A stretch of 11,974 bases of DNA from an uncultured Lachnospiraceae bacterium (lineage in GTDB: Bacteria > Bacillota > Clostridia > Lachnospirales > Lachnospiraceae): assembly GCA_934370915.1 (NCBI GenBank), contig CAKRNI010000067.1, positions 1 to 11,974 of the forward strand. Reading direction: 5' to 3'. The notes under the pieces were generated by a model, which did no database searches, had not been told where the DNA came from, and saw nothing but the letters and a program-made list of their open reading frames with translations. Made by a program: the position numbers and the translations under genes. This document shows, piece by piece, positions 6,624 to 11,974 of the stretch (position 1 is its first letter; the number at the start of each line of letters is the position of its first letter).

Positions 6624-7862
6624 TCACTGTTTATCGTAGTCATCCAGGAAATTATACGTCCAGTCTCCCTTGTGATAGCCGATGACCGTCTTTAAGTTAA
6701 TATTGTGGACACTGTTGAATATGTTCATGTCGATGGTGTCGCAGCGCTTCCTGAGCTCCGCGATCAGCTCCTTCATCTCGTCACGCTTCGATCCCTTTTC
6801 GCCGCCACAGGTCGCACAGCGCTCGGTGAAACGGCAGGCACACTGGATAAAGTGAAGGTTGTTGTAATCCCTCCAGGCCTTGATGTCCGCCTCGCGGACC
6901 ATGTACATCGGGCGGATCAGCTCCATGCCCTCGAAGTTCTTGCTGTGGAGCTTCGGCATCATCGTCTCGACTTTTCCGCTGTACAGCATGCCCATCAGCG
7001 TGGTCTCGATCACATCATCGAAATGATGCCCCAATGCGATCTTGTTGCAGCCGAGCTCCTTCGCGTGGGAGTAAAGGTAACCGCGGCGCATTCTCGCGCA
7101 GAGATAGCACGGGCTCTTATCCACGTCAGCGACAATATTGAAGATATCGCTCTCAAACACATTGATCGGGATGCCGAGAAGCTTCGCGTTGTTTAAGATG
7201 ATATTCCAGTTATCCTCGTTGTAGCCCGGATTCATCACAAGGAATACGAGGTCGAATTTTACCTTTCCGTGAAGCTGCAGCTCCTGTAAAAGCTTCGCCA
7301 TCAGCATCGAGTCTTTTCCGCCGGAAATGCAGACCGCGATCTTGTCGCCTTCCTTAATTAACTCGTAGTCATGGACGCCCTTTGTGAAGCGTCTCCAGAT
7401 GGACTTGCGGTATTTCGTGATGATGCTGCGCTCGATGGCTTTCGTCCGCTCCGTGACCTCTTCCTCGTTCATGACCATCATGGACAGGGACAGGCGCAGG
7501 AAGGAACGGTATCCGCCCTCCACGCTTCCGGCATCAAATCCGGCATCGCTCAAAAGCTCAGCAACGTAAAGACTCTTATTTCCGGTATGACAGAGTACCC
7601 ATACCGGCTTGTCCTTCGGGATCGCCGCGAGAAGCTTTCCCACATTCACGCCCTCTTCCCAGGCTTTTCCATCGCCGATGGTACCGGATTCCATATCCGC
7701 CTCTTCCGGATTCTCCAGATATTCCACCAGCTTGTCCTCCGGGATATTTAAGGCGGCGTCCATGGACCCCTTTTTGTATTCCTCCGCCGGACGGATGTCA
7801 ATGATCGTCCGGTCAAAGGTTCTTCCATTGATCAGCTCTGCGGCTGTAATCGTTTTAATCAT
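6624..7862 (-). CDS. Rhodanese - TtcA-like PP-loop fusion, probable tRNA thiolation enzyme
   Basis: A 412-residue two-domain protein. Residues 1-125 form a rhodanese (DIRPAEEY; active-site Cys91 in CHTGNKS; then GGYRSF), which can carry a persulfide sulfur. Residues about 145-412 form a TtcA/TilS-like N-type ATP pyrophosphatase: PP-loop SGGKDS (180-185), CYLC (Cys252, Cys255), GHHFDDVIETTLM (278-290) and a third conserved cysteine near 341. TtcA uses two cysteines of such a CxxC plus a downstream cysteine to hold an Fe-S cluster and makes 2-thiocytidine at tRNA position 32. Unusually, cysteines also occur at 343, 349 and 352 (CAC...CATC). The exact substrate is unproven. The ATG at 7862 has GGAG 12 nt upstream. 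Its promoter and a hairpin leader lie at 7930-8006. The neighbouring HMT/MTHFR gene is also sulfur-related but has a separate promoter. Confidence 0.88.
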   Translation of the reverse strand: MIKTITAAELINGRTFDRTIIDIRPAEEYKKGSMDAALNIPEDKLVEYLENPEEADMESGTIGDGKAWEEGVNVGKLLAAIPKDKPVWVLCHTGNKSLYVAELLSDAGFDAGSVEGGYRSFLRLSLSMMVMNEEEVTERTKAIERSIITKYRKSIWRRFTKGVHDYELIKEGDKIAVCISGGKDSMLMAKLLQELQLHGKVKFDLVFLVMNPGYNEDNWNIILNNAKLLGIPINVFESDIFNIVADVDKSPCYLCARMRRGYLYSHAKELGCNKIALGHHFDDVIETTLMGMLYSGKVETMMPKLHSKNFEGMELIRPMYMVREADIKAWRDYNNLHFIQCACRFTERCATCGGEKGSKRDEMKELIAELRKRCDTIDMNIFNSVHNINLKTVIGYHKGDWTYNFLDDYDKQ

Positions 7863-7929
7863 TCTTTTTCTGTTCTCCGTTTACGGCCGTCTCCGGATGC
7901 CGGGATGCCGTCACTATTTCTATAGGAAG

Positions 7930-7955
7930 AAAAGCCCTGTATTTTCAAGGGTTTT
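7930..7955 (-). terminator. Terminator-like hairpin in the leader of the rhodanese-TtcA gene
   Basis: In the mRNA sense, AAAACCCT pairs with AGGG-C-TTTT (one bulged base, loop about 9 nt) and is followed by CTTCC. It may end the HMT/MTHFR transcript (stop at 8026). It also lies about 15 nt downstream of the predicted start of the rhodanese gene, so it could attenuate that gene. The T-tract is short and interrupted. Confidence 0.55.
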
Positions 7956-7977
7956 CCGATTTTATACAACGGTTGAC

Positions 7978-8006
7978 ATGATAACACAAGGAAAAAAAGC
8001 TGTCAA
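7978..8006 (-). promoter_or_regulatory. Promoter of the rhodanese-TtcA gene
   Basis: Minus strand: TTGACA (8001-8006), 17 bp, TATCAT (7978-7983), 20 bp past the upstream gene's stop. The start would be near 7971, giving a leader of about 109 nt. A second TTGACA in the opposite orientation (7973-7978) makes an inverted pair with the -35 box. Confidence 0.75.
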
Positions 8007-8025
8007 TCTGTATCTATGCAGTTCT

Positions 8026-9798
8026 TTATTTTCCCATGATCTCCTGCAGCATATAGACTCTGTTGAACGGGAATGAGAAGTAATATCCGTCCGCGAAGTC
8101 TTCCACCATCTTCATGACTTCCTTCGCGAGCCGGATTCCTGCTGCCTCGCCTTCCTTGCGGTTCGCTTTCTCCGGATATCTCGCCACGATCTCGTCCGTC
8201 ACGTTGACACCCGCAATCTCGTTCTTCATGAACATGGCGTTCTTTCTGCTGATCAGCGGCATGATCCCGCAGAGGATCGTCGCGCCCGTTTCCTCCTTGA
8301 TCCGGCGCAGTCTCGCGGCATCTTCCTCCGTAAATACCGGCTGGGTCAGGAAGAACTCCGCGCCCTCTTCCATCTTCTTCTTTACACGTCCGATCTCCAC
8401 ATCCAGGTTCTTTCTTCCCTGATTGATGGCACCGCCGTAGCACAGCGGATTTTTTGCGAACATATCCTCATTCATTTCCTTCGCGATTTTCATAAGACCG
8501 GTGGAATCGGAGTTAAACACCGCTTTTACGGTCTGTCTCGCTGTGGACGGGATCGGATCTCCTGTGATGATCAGGAAGTTGTGGATATCGTTGATGGCCG
8601 CTCCCAAAAACAGGGACCGCATAGCGATAGCATTCCGATCGCGGCAGCAGATATGCGGCATCACATCAAGGCCTGTGGCCTGGCGTACCTTGCTCGCCAT
8701 GAGGACGGAATCGACTCTCGTGCGCCCGGACGGGGAATCAGGGAATGTGAGGACATCCACGCCCGCGTTCTTTAAAAGATGGGCCGACTCTAAAAGCTTC
8801 TCATCATCCGCATCAAAGGGCGGAGCCAGCTCCACCGCGATGAGCTTTTTCTGCTTTCTCTCTCCGTTTTCATCGTAAAGGAATCCATGTCTCTGGACAT
8901 GTCCCGTCTGCTCCCCATTATCCGTCTCTGTATCCAGGACAATCTTGTTTAAGATTCCGTTCCATGAAGACATTTCTCCGATAAATTCCGGGGTCGTTCC
9001 ACAGCAGCCGCCGAGAATATCTGCGCCGAGCGTCTGAAGTTCCTTCATCTTCTCCGCAAAGTATGCCGGTGTGTTTCCGAACTGCAGCTTATTTCTCGTC
9101 AATGTCGGATATCCCGCATTCGGGATCGCCAGCAGGAACTTATCCCCAGGACGTCCCGCTTTTTCCAGGATCTGGCGCATATGAGCCGGGCCTACGCCGC
9201 AGTTTAAGCCGACCGCACCGATCTCCGGAACAGCCGCCGCATCCGCTAACAGGCGCTTCGCGCTGAGTCCCGCCGCACTGTAGCCAAACTGGTTTACAGA
9301 GAAGGAAACTATGATAAACATCTCATATTCCGCGCAGATCTTTTTGATCGCCGGGAGAATTCCGTCGAGGTCCGCGAATGTCTCAAAATCCAGAACTGTG
9401 ACACCGCGCTCCGCAAAGGTCTTCGCAATCTGATAATACTCGTCCGCCGCTGCCGCCGCGTCCTCCGCTCCATTCACCGGAATCGGGCCGATATCTCCCG
9501 CGATCCAGGCATCTCTCCCGTTTACCGCGTCTCTCGCGATCTCAACCGCCGCCTGAATATTTTTCTCAACTTCCGCAAAATCCTCCTGCAGTATTTCTGT
9601 GTTTGACGCAAAAGTATTTGTCCTGATAAATTTCGCTCCGGCATTCAGGTATTCTTCGTGGATCTTCTTTACCTTCTCCGGCGCAGTAATATTTGCCAGC
9701 TCCGGGATATCCTGGGTCTGGTATTTTGCGGCAAAATAGGTTCCGAAGGCGCCGTCGGTGATGAGGTTGGTGGTTTTCAGATATTCGCGTAAATTCAT
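8026..9798 (-). CDS. Bifunctional homocysteine S-methyltransferase / 5,10-methylenetetrahydrofolate reductase
   Basis: A 590-residue fusion with the architecture of Bacillus YitJ. Residues 1-285 are a homocysteine methyltransferase barrel: TDGAFGTYF near the start, RTNTF (59-63), and the zinc ligands Cys200 (GLNCG) and Cys265/Cys266 (GGCCGT). Residues about 315-590 are the MTHFR barrel: AVELAPP (321-327), the flavin/folate motif TGDP (412-415) and FFLTQPVF (482-489). Together they would reduce methylene-THF to methyl-THF and pass a methyl group to homocysteine to make methionine; whether the first half uses methyl-THF or another methyl donor is not decided by sequence. The ATG at 9798 has AGGAGG 6 nt upstream (9805-9810). 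The gene is monocistronic, between a tRNA operon terminator and the rhodanese promoter. No SAM riboswitch fits its short leader. Confidence 0.95.
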   Translation of the reverse strand: MNLREYLKTTNLITDGAFGTYFAAKYQTQDIPELANITAPEKVKKIHEEYLNAGAKFIRTNTFASNTEILQEDFAEVEKNIQAAVEIARDAVNGRDAWIAGDIGPIPVNGAEDAAAAADEYYQIAKTFAERGVTVLDFETFADLDGILPAIKKICAEYEMFIIVSFSVNQFGYSAAGLSAKRLLADAAAVPEIGAVGLNCGVGPAHMRQILEKAGRPGDKFLLAIPNAGYPTLTRNKLQFGNTPAYFAEKMKELQTLGADILGGCCGTTPEFIGEMSSWNGILNKIVLDTETDNGEQTGHVQRHGFLYDENGERKQKKLIAVELAPPFDADDEKLLESAHLLKNAGVDVLTFPDSPSGRTRVDSVLMASKVRQATGLDVMPHICCRDRNAIAMRSLFLGAAINDIHNFLIITGDPIPSTARQTVKAVFNSDSTGLMKIAKEMNEDMFAKNPLCYGGAINQGRKNLDVEIGRVKKKMEEGAEFFLTQPVFTEEDAARLRRIKEETGATILCGIMPLISRKNAMFMKNEIAGVNVTDEIVARYPEKANRKEGEAAGIRLAKEVMKMVEDFADGYYFSFPFNRVYMLQEIMGK

Positions 9799-9836
9799 GT
9801 TCGTCCTCCTGTGGGGTATCAGCTTTTATGGGGTAG

Positions 9837-9851
9837 TCTGACATTCTGACA
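9837..9851. repeat. Tandem TCTGACA repeat at the HMT/MTHFR transcription start
   Basis: TCTGACA occurs at 9837-9843 and 9845-9851, 8 bp apart, immediately downstream of the -10 box. The position suits an operator for a repressor. No regulator is assigned. Confidence 0.4.
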
Positions 9852-9856
9852 CAATT

Positions 9857-9862
9857 ATTATA
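9857..9862 (-). promoter_or_regulatory. Probable -10 box of the HMT/MTHFR gene
   Basis: TATAAT on the minus strand, about 59 nt before the start codon. The matching -35 position (ATTTCA) is poor and falls inside the tRNA operon terminator hairpin, so the promoter may need an activator or be weak. Confidence 0.45.
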
Positions 9863-9865
9863 TAG

Positions 9866-9897
9866 AAAAACCGGACCTCTGAAATTCAGAGATCCGG
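9866..9897 (-). terminator. Terminator of the tRNA-Tyr/Phe/Gly operon
   Basis: In the RNA sense, CCGGATCTCTGAA pairs with TTCAGAGGTCCGG (one G-T-type mismatch, tiny loop), followed by TTTTTC. The stem is long and GC-rich, beginning 15 nt after tRNA-Gly(TCC). Confidence 0.9.
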
Positions 9898-9911
9898 CAA
9901 TTCATAAGAAG

Positions 9912-9982
9912 AGCGGGTGATGGGAATCGAACCCACGTATCCAGCTTGGAAGGCTGGTGTTCTACCATTGAACTACACCCGC
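9912..9982 (-). tRNA. tRNA-Gly (anticodon TCC)
   Basis: A complete cloverleaf: acceptor GCGGGTG (9976-9982) pairs with CACCCGC (9913-9919), with discriminator T at 9912. Anticodon stem CCAGC/GCTGG encloses CTTCCAA, giving TCC. The T-loop is TTCGATT. No CCA is encoded. It reads GGA/GGG codons, complementing the GCC isoacceptor at 2208. It is the last gene of the tRNA operon. Confidence 0.96.
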
Positions 9983-10019
9983 GTATAAGTAATGAGAGGC
10001 AACTTTGCCATTACCTCAG

Positions 10020-10092
<73 letters not shown>

Positions 10093-10121
10093 GCATAAAT
10101 TTGGAAGCACAGAGGAAAGGT

Positions 10122-10243
10122 AATAAATTTACGAAGAAAATTCCGTTGGGAGCTTGCTCACATAAGGAATTTTATTTGGAAATTTATTCGTTGATTTGTA
10201 TTTACAAATCAACGTACATCTCGGGGACGCAGTTCCCGAGATG
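10122..10243. repeat. Cluster of three back-to-back inverted repeats between tRNA-Tyr and tRNA-Phe
   Basis: Hairpin A: AATAAATTT (10122-10130) with AAATTTATT (10180-10188), enclosing AAAATTCC (10137-10144) with GGAATTTT (10166-10173) and a GAGC/GCTC tip. Hairpin B abuts it: CGTTGATTTGTA (10189-10200) with TACAAATCAACG (10203-10214), 12 perfect bp. Hairpin C: CATCTCGGG (10217-10225) with CCCGAGATG (10235-10243). No start codon with a ribosome site or family-like reading frame exists here. It fills most of an otherwise gene-free 182-bp spacer in a tRNA operon. It resembles a dispersed palindromic repeat (REP/MITE-like), but copy number cannot be judged from one window. Confidence 0.8.
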
Positions 10244-10274
10244 GGCTTTCCGAACTCCCAGATTCCTAAATTAA

Positions 10275-10356
10275 TGGGCGGAGGTGGATTCGAACCACCG
10301 AAGCAAGTTGCAGCAGATTTACAGTCTGTCCCCTTTGGCCACTCGGGAATCCGCCC
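10275..10356 (-). tRNA. tRNA-Tyr (anticodon GTA)
   Basis: Class II tRNA: acceptor GGGCGGA (10350-10356) pairs with TCCGCCC (10276-10282), with discriminator A at 10275. TTCCCGAGTGGCCAAAGGG is the classic tRNA-Tyr D-arm. Anticodon stem CAGA/TCTG encloses CTGTAAA, giving GTA. A long variable arm follows and the T-loop is TTCGAAT. No CCA is encoded. It is the first gene of the three-tRNA operon. Confidence 0.95.
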
Positions 10357-10377
10357 ATATCATTCTGACAAGTCAAA

Positions 10378-10406
10378 ATGATACCATACATTAATTCAAA
10401 AATCAA
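10378..10406 (-). promoter_or_regulatory. Promoter of the tRNA-Tyr/Phe/Gly operon
   Basis: Minus strand: TTGATT (10401-10406), 17 bp, TATCAT (10378-10383). The start would be near 10371, 15 nt before tRNA-Tyr. The -35 box contains the stop codon (10403-10405) of the upstream glycosidase gene, and no terminator separates them. Confidence 0.72.
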
Positions 10407-11974
10407 GCAGTTTTTTCATCATCCTGCGCAGAACTCTGCGCGATAAAGATCATCGCCCCATTTCCCGGAAGCTCCACTTCCATCACACCATCCACCACCG
10501 GGTATTTCAGTCTTCCCACATTGTAGCGCTTCGCGTCCGTGAGCATCACACGGTCCATGGCGTCTGCGGTCACCTCCGCTTCCCATACCGGGATCCGGAC
10601 TCTCTGTGCATAGTCCTCACTGTTCACCACAACGACTCCCTGCTCGTCTGCATCGAACCTTCCGTAAGCGATCATGCCGTTCTCCGCCAACAGCGGCTTA
10701 AACGCACCCCGCCTGAACACAGGAGTCCTGTTCCGGATTCCTGTCAGATACCGGTGGAATTCCGTGAGCTCCAGATCTTCCTTTCCCCACGGGAATGTTC
10801 TCCGGTTGTCCGGATCTGTCCAGCCGCAGACACCGGCCTCATCCCCGTAATAGATCGTCGGTGCCCCCGGCCATGTCATCTGGATCAGGGCGCCGGAGCG
10901 AAATGTTCCGTAATTGATGCCTTTTTCCGCGTTTTCAGCGTCCTCCGGCTTATAAAGCCGTCCCACCACGCGGTTCGTTCTCGTAAGAAATCTCGAGTGA
11001 TCATGGTTCGAAAGCTCGTTCATCGCCGCGTAGAGCGATCCCGTCTGCATCCGGCTCATATTGGAAAGCATGGAGCACATAAACGCCTGGCTGTTGTGGA
11101 GCAGGTGCTCATCCTTCCGCTCGCTGTGCTTCTCAAGGCCTGTGAGGAACCAGGAGACCGGCTCCATGAACGCATCGTAATTCATCACCGTGTCCCACTG
11201 ATCCCCGGAAAGCCAGTCTGAAGCGTCCCCATAATGTTCCGCCAGGATCAGCGCGTCCGGGTTCGCCTCCTTCACCGTCTTTCGGAAATCTCTCCAGAAC
11301 CGGTGGTTCATCTCCGGCGAATGTCCGAGATCCGCCGCCACGTCAAGTCTCCAGCCATCGATGGAATACGGCGGGGACAGCCAGCGTTTCGCGATGTCCA
11401 GCACATACCGGTACAGCTTCTTGGATCCCTCGTAATTTAACTTCGGCAGCGTGTTATGTCCCCACCAGCCTTCGTAGGAATCATTATCCGGCCATCCGGC
11501 CTGATTTCCAAACAGGAAGAAATCCCGGTACGGGCTGTCTGCCGTCAGGTACGCGCCCGGCTCGTATCCGCCATCCTTCTCGTAGATCTTCTCCCGGTCC
11601 ATCCATTTATTGAAGGAGCCGCAGTGGTTGAACACGCCGTCCAGGATGATCCGCATCCCCCTCTTATGGACCTCCTGCACAAAGCGGGCAAAAAACTCAT
11701 CGCTGGCTTCCAGATTTTCCCGGTCAGAGGTGCGCACAGAATACCGCTTCGCGTTGCCGTTGTCCGACGCATCTCCCGTCACAAGACCGCCCTCATCCTT
11801 TACGATCACGCCGTAATGCGGATCGATGTGCTCGTAATCCTGACAGTCGTACTTATGGTTCGACGGAGACACGAACACCGGGCTCAGGTAGAGGACCTCC
11901 ACCTTCAAACTCTGAAGATAGTCTAACTTATCCCAGATCCCCTGAATATCACCGCCGTAAAACCGGTCCACATC
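10403..11974 (-). CDS. GH13 alpha-glycosidase (neopullulanase/alpha-amylase type), N-terminus cut by window edge
   Basis: The frame is open to the last base, so the start lies beyond 11974; 523 residues are visible (numbered here from 11971). The apparent first residue is an internal GTG valine. All four GH13 regions are present: DGVFNH (111-116), GWRLDVAAD (206-214; nucleophile Asp210, Arg208), ILAEHYGD (242-249; acid/base Glu245) and LSNHDHSRF (320-328; transition-state Asp324). DFYGGD-like DRFYGGDIQGIWDKLDYL and APTIYYGDEAGVCGWTDPDNRR match neopullulanase/maltogenic-amylase relatives that cleave alpha-1,4 (sometimes alpha-1,6) linkages in maltodextrins. A beta-sandwich C-terminal domain fills about 425-510. 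No signal peptide can be assessed because the N-terminus is missing. The stop codon overlaps the tRNA operon promoter. Confidence 0.94.
   Translation of the reverse strand, partial: DVDRFYGGDIQGIWDKLDYLQSLKVEVLYLSPVFVSPSNHKYDCQDYEHIDPHYGVIVKDEGGLVTGDASDNGNAKRYSVRTSDRENLEASDEFFARFVQEVHKRGMRIILDGVFNHCGSFNKWMDREKIYEKDGGYEPGAYLTADSPYRDFFLFGNQAGWPDNDSYEGWWGHNTLPKLNYEGSKKLYRYVLDIAKRWLSPPYSIDGWRLDVAADLGHSPEMNHRFWRDFRKTVKEANPDALILAEHYGDASDWLSGDQWDTVMNYDAFMEPVSWFLTGLEKHSERKDEHLLHNSQAFMCSMLSNMSRMQTGSLYAAMNELSNHDHSRFLTRTNRVVGRLYKPEDAENAEKGINYGTFRSGALIQMTWPGAPTIYYGDEAGVCGWTDPDNRRTFPWGKEDLELTEFHRYLTGIRNRTPVFRRGAFKPLLAENGMIAYGRFDADEQGVVVVNSEDYAQRVRIPVWEAEVTADAMDRVMLTDAKRYNVGRLKYPVVDGVMEVELPGNGAMIFIAQSSAQDDEKTA

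Noticed and set aside
7973..8001. Rightward promoter from the plus-strand TTGACA
   Set aside because: No -10-like hexamer lies 16-18 bp downstream, and there is no plus-strand gene.
10403..11971. GTG at 11971 as the glycosidase start codon
   Set aside because: The frame continues to the window edge with an upstream Asp codon, and GH13 homologues have much more sequence before DRFYGGD, so this is an internal valine.

Overview
The window looks like a chromosomal segment of a Gram-positive, gut-type Clostridia, most probably a Lachnospiraceae member. The clues are a VanW/YoaR-type envelope protein, a secreted protein with choline-binding-type repeats and a transglutaminase fold, a rhodanese fused to a TtcA-like enzyme, a YitJ-type HMT/MTHFR fusion, tRNA genes without an encoded CCA, and very consensus-like sigma-A promoters (TTGACA, 17-18 bp, TATAAT/TATCAT). 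The family-level placement is inference from gene content; no phylogeny was run. There is no sign of phage, IS element or CRISPR.

Layout. 1-543 (+) is the 3' part of an ABC transporter ATPase gene. It converges on a MATE efflux gene (713-2077, -), with a bidirectional terminator between them. A tRNA-Gly(GCC) gene (2208-2279, +) diverges from the MATE gene, and the two promoters share their -35 region. From 2478 to the right edge everything is on the minus strand. Read right to left (the direction of transcription) the order is: a GH13 alpha-glycosidase cut by the window edge; a tRNA-Tyr/tRNA-Phe/tRNA-Gly(TCC) operon; a homocysteine methyltransferase/methylenetetrahydrofolate reductase fusion; a rhodanese-TtcA-like fusion; a secreted transglutaminase-fold protein; tRNA-Leu(TAG), followed 30 nt later by a manganese (yybP-ykoY) riboswitch and mntP; then the VanW-domain protein.

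Most genes here appear to be single transcription units with their own promoters, so the window is not one pathway. Three local themes are visible. One is envelope and transport (VanW protein, secreted transglutaminase-fold protein, MATE, MntP). The second is one-carbon and sulfur metabolism (HMT/MTHFR next to the rhodanese-thiolase-like gene). The third is five tRNA genes that punctuate the segment. The best mechanistic reading is that a strong tRNA-Leu promoter also feeds the Mn2+ riboswitch and mntP, because no good promoter is visible in the 30 nt between them.

The least explained DNA is a roughly 120-bp run of three back-to-back inverted repeats inside the tRNA operon (10122-10243) and the structured leader of the VanW gene (4263-4431). 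I did not find a convincing wholly new system; the novelty candidates are regulatory and architectural.
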